Of a stretch of DNA of 64,000 nt, positions 60,951 to 64,000 are shown one piece after another (within the stretch, counting starts at the first letter, position 1; every line of letters starts with the position of its first letter). The notes beneath the pieces are model-generated. The model was not told the origin of the DNA, did not search any database, and worked only from the letters and a program-made list of their open reading frames with translations. A program made the position numbers and the translations under genes. The stretch is from Sphingomonas sp. S1-29 (lineage in GTDB: Bacteria; Pseudomonadota; Alphaproteobacteria; Sphingomonadales; Sphingomonadaceae). Location of the stretch: the NCBI RefSeq assembly GCF_026167545.1, contig NZ_CP110678.1:1857501-1921500 (forward strand), in the 5' to 3' direction.

Positions 60951-61267
60951 AATTCAACTCTATTCATTCTGCATTTCCGAGGCTGCGGCAAACCCGCCGA
61001 AGAGCCGGCATCAGACAATGCATCCTGTTCTATCGGAGTATGACCGAGCGTCTGCTTTCGGACACGGCGCGAGGCGAGCGAAACGTAGGGAACTGGGCGT
61101 TGCAGACAGGCTGCTTGTTATGAGTTTGCGGTCCAGCAAGCAGCGGCCCGTGTCCGCCCGTGCTAGGCTTGTCGAAGCACCGCCCTTGCTTCGCATCCGG
61201 CGTGCACCCAATAACCGGCGCCGCGACATGCGCAGCACGGGTCGGGATAATGACAACAGCCCCCGCT
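60951..61267. other. Intergenic, half repeat only
   Basis: About 320 bp between the orphan gene and ada. Near 61163-61192 is GTGCTAGGCTTGTCGAAGCA, a diverged half of the family E palindrome (compare 33440), with CAGCACGGGTCGGGATAATG downstream as a possible remnant of the other arm. Nothing else is recognisable. Confidence 0.5.
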
Positions 61268-62326
61268 TCAATCCCCCCGCTTCGCTTCGCGCACCCCCTC
61301 GCGTCGGCGGAGCGCCAGCTTGCGATCTAGGCCATAGGCATAGCCGCCCAGCGTCCCGTCGCTGCGTTGCGCGCGGTGGCAGGGAATGACGATCGCGACC
61401 TGGTTCGCGCCGCACGCGGTTCCCGCCGCGCGCACCGCGCCGGGATTGCCCGCGGCGGCGGCGAGCTGGGCATAGCTTCGCGTCTCGCCCGGCGGGATCG
61501 CGCGCAGCGCCTGCCACACCGCCTCCTGGAACGCGGTCCCCTGCACGTCGATCGGCAGGTCGCGATCGAGCCCCGGCGTTTCGACCTCGGCGACCACATC
61601 GGCCGCCAGCCGCGCCAGCGCGCCATCGCCCTCGACGATCTGCGCGTGCGGGAAGCGCACGCGTAGCGATTCGGCATCCTCGTCGAACGATACCCGGCAC
61701 AGCCCCTTGTCGGTCGCGGCGACCAGCATCGGCCCCAGGCTCGTCTCGGCGAGCGTCCAGCGGATCGTCACGCCTTCGCCGCCGCGCTTCCAGGCGCTCG
61801 GCGTCATCCCCAGCCGGTCGCCCGCGGTTTCGTAGAATCGGCTCGGCGCCGAATAGCCCGCTTCGTAGATCGCATCGGTCACGCGTTCCTCCTGCTGCAA
61901 TGCCGCCACCGCGCGCGTCGCCTTGAGCCCGCGCGCATAGGCGGCAGGCGTCACCCCGGTGGCGCGCTTGAACAGCCGGTGGAAGTGATGCGGCGCATAG
62001 CCGACCGCCGCCGCGAGCTCGTCGAGCCCCGCGGGCGCGTCCTCGCCGCCGAGCAGCGCGACGGCGCGCGCCACCGCCAGCCGGTCGCGCCCCACTTCGT
62101 CGGGCTTGCAGCGAAGGCACGCGCGGAACCCCGCGTCGCGCGCATCGGCGGGATCGCGATAGAATTGCACATGCGCGCGCAGCGGCCGCCGTGCGGGGCA
62201 GCTCGGCTTGCAATAGATCCGCGTCGTCGTGACCGCGACGATCACCCGCCCGTCAAACGCCCGGTCGCGCGAATCGAACGCCGCCCAGGCATGATCGTCG
62301 GTGATGTGGAACCGGGTGTTGCTCAT
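61268..62326 (-). CDS. ada: Bifunctional Ada: methyl-DNA methyltransferase and AraC-type activator
   Basis: A 352-residue complete Ada protein. N-terminal zinc domain with C39, C43, C70 and C73 (IYCKPSCPARRP, RACLRCKPD), which accepts methyl groups from phosphotriesters and turns the protein into an activator. AraC-type helix-turn-helix (~100-180, FHRLFKRATGVTPAAYARGL). C-terminal MGMT domain with the acceptor C316 in IPCHRAQ. It therefore can repair O6-methylguanine and induce itself. ATG 62326 with a short leader to a hypothetical gene on the same strand. Confidence 0.94.
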   Translation of the reverse strand: MSNTRFHITDDHAWAAFDSRDRAFDGRVIVAVTTTRIYCKPSCPARRPLRAHVQFYRDPADARDAGFRACLRCKPDEVGRDRLAVARAVALLGGEDAPAGLDELAAAVGYAPHHFHRLFKRATGVTPAAYARGLKATRAVAALQQEERVTDAIYEAGYSAPSRFYETAGDRLGMTPSAWKRGGEGVTIRWTLAETSLGPMLVAATDKGLCRVSFDEDAESLRVRFPHAQIVEGDGALARLAADVVAEVETPGLDRDLPIDVQGTAFQEAVWQALRAIPPGETRSYAQLAAAAGNPGAVRAAGTACGANQVAIVIPCHRAQRSDGTLGGYAYGLDRKLALRRREGVREAKRGD

Positions 62327-62385
62327 GGGCGCCTCGATAGGCCTATGCGCGCGCCGATGCATCCCGCGGCTTGCCGCCAAAGCGA

Positions 62386-63348
62386 TCAGCCGCCGCGCGC
62401 CGCCCGGCGCTCGGCGGCATCGGCGCGCGCGGTCATCGTCGCCTCCACCCGCGACAGCGCCTCGCGAATGTCGCTCGCGCGCGGCTCGATCGCGCTGGCT
62501 GCGGCATAGATCGTACGCGCTTGCTCGAGCGAATCGGCTGCCTCGGCGCATAGCGCGCGGTTGAACACCACCGATGGATGGCCGGGCATCGCCGCTTCGA
62601 TCGCATCGAATTCGCCGCACGCTGCGCGCAAGTCGCGCTGGGTCAGCCGGATCGCCTGCTTGAAGCGTTCGCCGGCCGCCTTGTCCATGCCCTTGCGCCC
62701 CTCGCGAAAGCGGATGTTCACCCGCTCGGCGCGCGGCGTGAGGTCGTCGCGCACCTCGGCGGCGATCGTGTCGATCATTGCCGACACCCGGTCCTCGACC
62801 CCGACCGGACTGGTGTCGCCGGGACACCAGCTGACTTCCTCACGCCTGGGATGCTGCTCGGCATAGAGGATCCGGCCATCGGCATTGCCCACCACGCGAA
62901 GGTCGGCGCGCACGCTCAACACCCGTCGCCGGCAATCGAGCTCGACATTGCCGCGCTTCTTGCAGTCCTTGTCGCTCCCCTCGATGCAGCGGTTGCGCTC
63001 GAGCTTCACCCGGTTTTCCTGCACCTCGGAAATGACCGCGCCGTCGAGCACGCCATCGGCATCGGCCCCGCCGCCGCGCCGCCCCGCCATCAGGTCGAAA
63101 TGCGGCTGCCCGTCGGGGCCCGGCTGCGCCAGCGCGCGCTCGATCGCCATCGCCAGCCGCATTCCGTCCCCGCCGCCGAGCCGGCCGATCGCGAGCGAAT
63201 CGAGCATCGCCACCGCACGATTGCCCGCTGGGGTCTCGGCGACAAAGCCGACGCTTTCCGCCGCGGCGCCCGAAACCATGCTCGCCGCCAGTCCGATCGC
63301 GAAGCATTTCGCGCCCAACACCCCCGCCACCGTCATCCGATCCATCAT
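62386..63348 (-). CDS. Secreted protein of unknown function (possible CsgG-like N-domain with helical C-terminus)
   Basis: A 320-residue protein. Signal peptide of about 31 residues (ends SGAAAES). Residues ~40-200 alternate strands and helices (AVAMLDSLAIGRLGG, GMRLAMAIERALAQ, LSVRADLRVVG), reminiscent of CsgG/curli-assembly-like lipoprotein folds, with paired cysteines (CIEGSDKDCKK). Residues ~230-310 are helical and TPR-like (GHPSVVFNRALCAEAADSLE). The likely start ATGATG has GGGGGAA before it. 59 bp upstream of ada on the same strand, divergent from atpH. Function not recognised. Confidence 0.65.
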   Translation of the reverse strand: MMDRMTVAGVLGAKCFAIGLAASMVSGAAAESVGFVAETPAGNRAVAMLDSLAIGRLGGGDGMRLAMAIERALAQPGPDGQPHFDLMAGRRGGGADADGVLDGAVISEVQENRVKLERNRCIEGSDKDCKKRGNVELDCRRRVLSVRADLRVVGNADGRILYAEQHPRREEVSWCPGDTSPVGVEDRVSAMIDTIAAEVRDDLTPRAERVNIRFREGRKGMDKAAGERFKQAIRLTQRDLRAACGEFDAIEAAMPGHPSVVFNRALCAEAADSLEQARTIYAAASAIEPRASDIREALSRVEATMTARADAAERRAARGG

Positions 63349-63480
63349 GCATTCCCCCGATTGCTGAACGACTTGTCGCGCAAAGATCGGCGATAGACAA
63401 CGGGGGCGTAACGATCGACGGCAACGCCTTCGCCGCAGGCCCCCCGTCCACGCCCCGCCAGGGCCACGCTGCCGCACCGC

Positions 63481-63509
63481 TTGCGAAACCCGCCACCCGA
63501 TGCTAGCAG
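63481..63509 (+). promoter_or_regulatory. Putative promoter of the ATP synthase operon
   Basis: TTGCGA (63481-63486), 17 bases, TAGCAG (63504-63509), 84 bases before the atpH start codon. Boxes are moderate matches; no other candidate in the 240-bp intergenic region is better. Confidence 0.3.
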
Positions 63510-63524
63510 CCCGCCAACCCATCA

Positions 63525-63550
63525 GGGCCGCACAGCTTGCGGCCCCTTTT
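63525..63550 (+). terminator. Terminator-like hairpin in the atpH leader
   Basis: GGGCCGC (63525-63531) pairs with GCGGCCC (63539-63545) over a 7-base loop, followed by CTTTT. It is upstream of atpH and downstream of the divergent gene's start. So on the plus strand it is either the end of some upstream transcript or an attenuator/stabilising hairpin in the ATP synthase leader. Confidence 0.5.
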
Positions 63551-63592
63551 GCGTATGGGGCCAATTCTAGCTCCCAAGAGGAACCCGATCGC

Positions 63593-64000
63593 GTGGAGAC
63601 TTCCAGCGGTACTTCAGCCAGCATCCAGGCCAGCCTGAGCGGACGCTATGCGACCGCGCTGTTTTCGCTGGCGCGCGATGCCAGCGCGATCCAGCAGGTC
63701 GAGGCGAGCCTCGCCACCATCGCCAAGGCGCTGACCGAATCGGCCGACTTCAAGCGGCTGACCACCAGCCCGCTGCTCGGCCGGATCGAGGCGGGCAACG
63801 CCATCGCCGCGGTCGCGCCGGTGCTCGGGCTCGATCCGACCACCACCAAGTTTCTCGGCGTGCTCGCGCAGAACCGCCGGCTCGGCGCGCTGCCCGCGAT
63901 CATCGCCACCTTTCGCGAGCTGGCTGCACAGCATCGCGGCGAAACGACCGCACAGGTCGTCTCGGCCCACCCGCTTACCGACGACCAGGTCGACGCGCTG
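63593..64000 (+). CDS. atpH: ATP synthase F1 subunit delta, N-terminal part (3' end outside window)
   Basis: The first 136 codons of the delta subunit, the stalk connecting F1 to b subunits. ASLSGRYATALFSLARD is the family's N-terminal helix; also LLGRIEAGNAIAAVAPVLGL and TTKFLGVLAQNRRLGALP. The GTG start has AGAGGA about ten bases upstream; the preceding in-frame codons lack a better start. In alphaproteobacteria atpH begins the atpHAGDC operon, which should continue beyond the right edge. Confidence 0.92.
   Translation, partial: METSSGTSASIQASLSGRYATALFSLARDASAIQQVEASLATIAKALTESADFKRLTTSPLLGRIEAGNAIAAVAPVLGLDPTTTKFLGVLAQNRRLGALPAIIATFRELAAQHRGETTAQVVSAHPLTDDQVDAL

Overview
The window is chromosomal DNA of a high-GC alphaproteobacterium, most likely a member of the Sphingomonadales (Sphingomonas-like). 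Four things support this: the codon bias; the neighbourhoods hrcA-grpE / rph-rdgB-hemW and hslV / hslU; an orphan GTA-type holin next to a GH108 muramidase; and a secreted protein with the EDVVVTGQR motif typical of sphingomonad envelope proteins. No rRNA, tRNA, CRISPR array or intact prophage was seen. Both ends cut genes: thrC on the left and atpH on the right.

Layout. 1-7.6 kb: end of threonine synthase, an RlmI-type methyltransferase, a YCII protein, a Zn-peptidase-ccmA-ccmB operon, phhB, an SDR and an osmoprotectant importer whose permease and binding protein are fused. 7.7-14.3 kb, minus strand: serC-serA (with a likely serC leader RNA), a DUF559 protein, hisZ, a PLD-family protein and a PilZ protein. 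14.3-16.5 kb: a gene-poor, AT-richer stretch with a broken IS5-type transposase and an exopolysaccharide sugar-transferase gene. 16.5-24 kb: a P1 peptidase, then the most unusual block, an OxyR-like regulator without its redox cysteines, an OxyR-type operator, an ABC exporter with a degenerate ATPase domain, an HlyD adaptor, a TolC channel, a GH108 muramidase and a GTA-type holin. 24-31 kb: hslV, a circularly permuted D-amino-acid-oxidase-like lipoprotein, hslU, two paralogous lipoproteins, glyoxalase genes and a SIMPL protein. 31-38.5 kb: peptidoglycan recycling genes (MurC-like ligase, LD-carboxypeptidase), a photolyase-like flavoprotein, thrS, a Uma2 protein, infC with a probable ATA start, and DUF305. 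38.7-49.7 kb: glnD, grpE, hrcA, rph, rdgB, hemW, an LpoA-like lipoprotein, rsmI and yraN. 49.7-64 kb: gshB, a DedA protein, xerC, a fructose-6-phosphate aldolase, a DUF2490 protein, priA, two envelope proteins (membrane S1 protease, HExxH/TPR protein), an orphan secreted protein, ada and the start of the ATP synthase operon.

Intergenic space is packed with several families of short palindromic repeats. One of about 125 bp occurs six times, always between genes and usually a few bases after a stop codon. In several places repeats have been recruited as C-terminal codons, ribosome binding sites or start codons of adjacent genes.

The best candidate for an undescribed system is 17.7-22.8 kb (possibly to 23.9 kb): a tripartite type-I-like exporter whose ABC subunit has lost all ATPase motifs, preceded by a cysteine-free OxyR homologue and an operator placed as an activator site.
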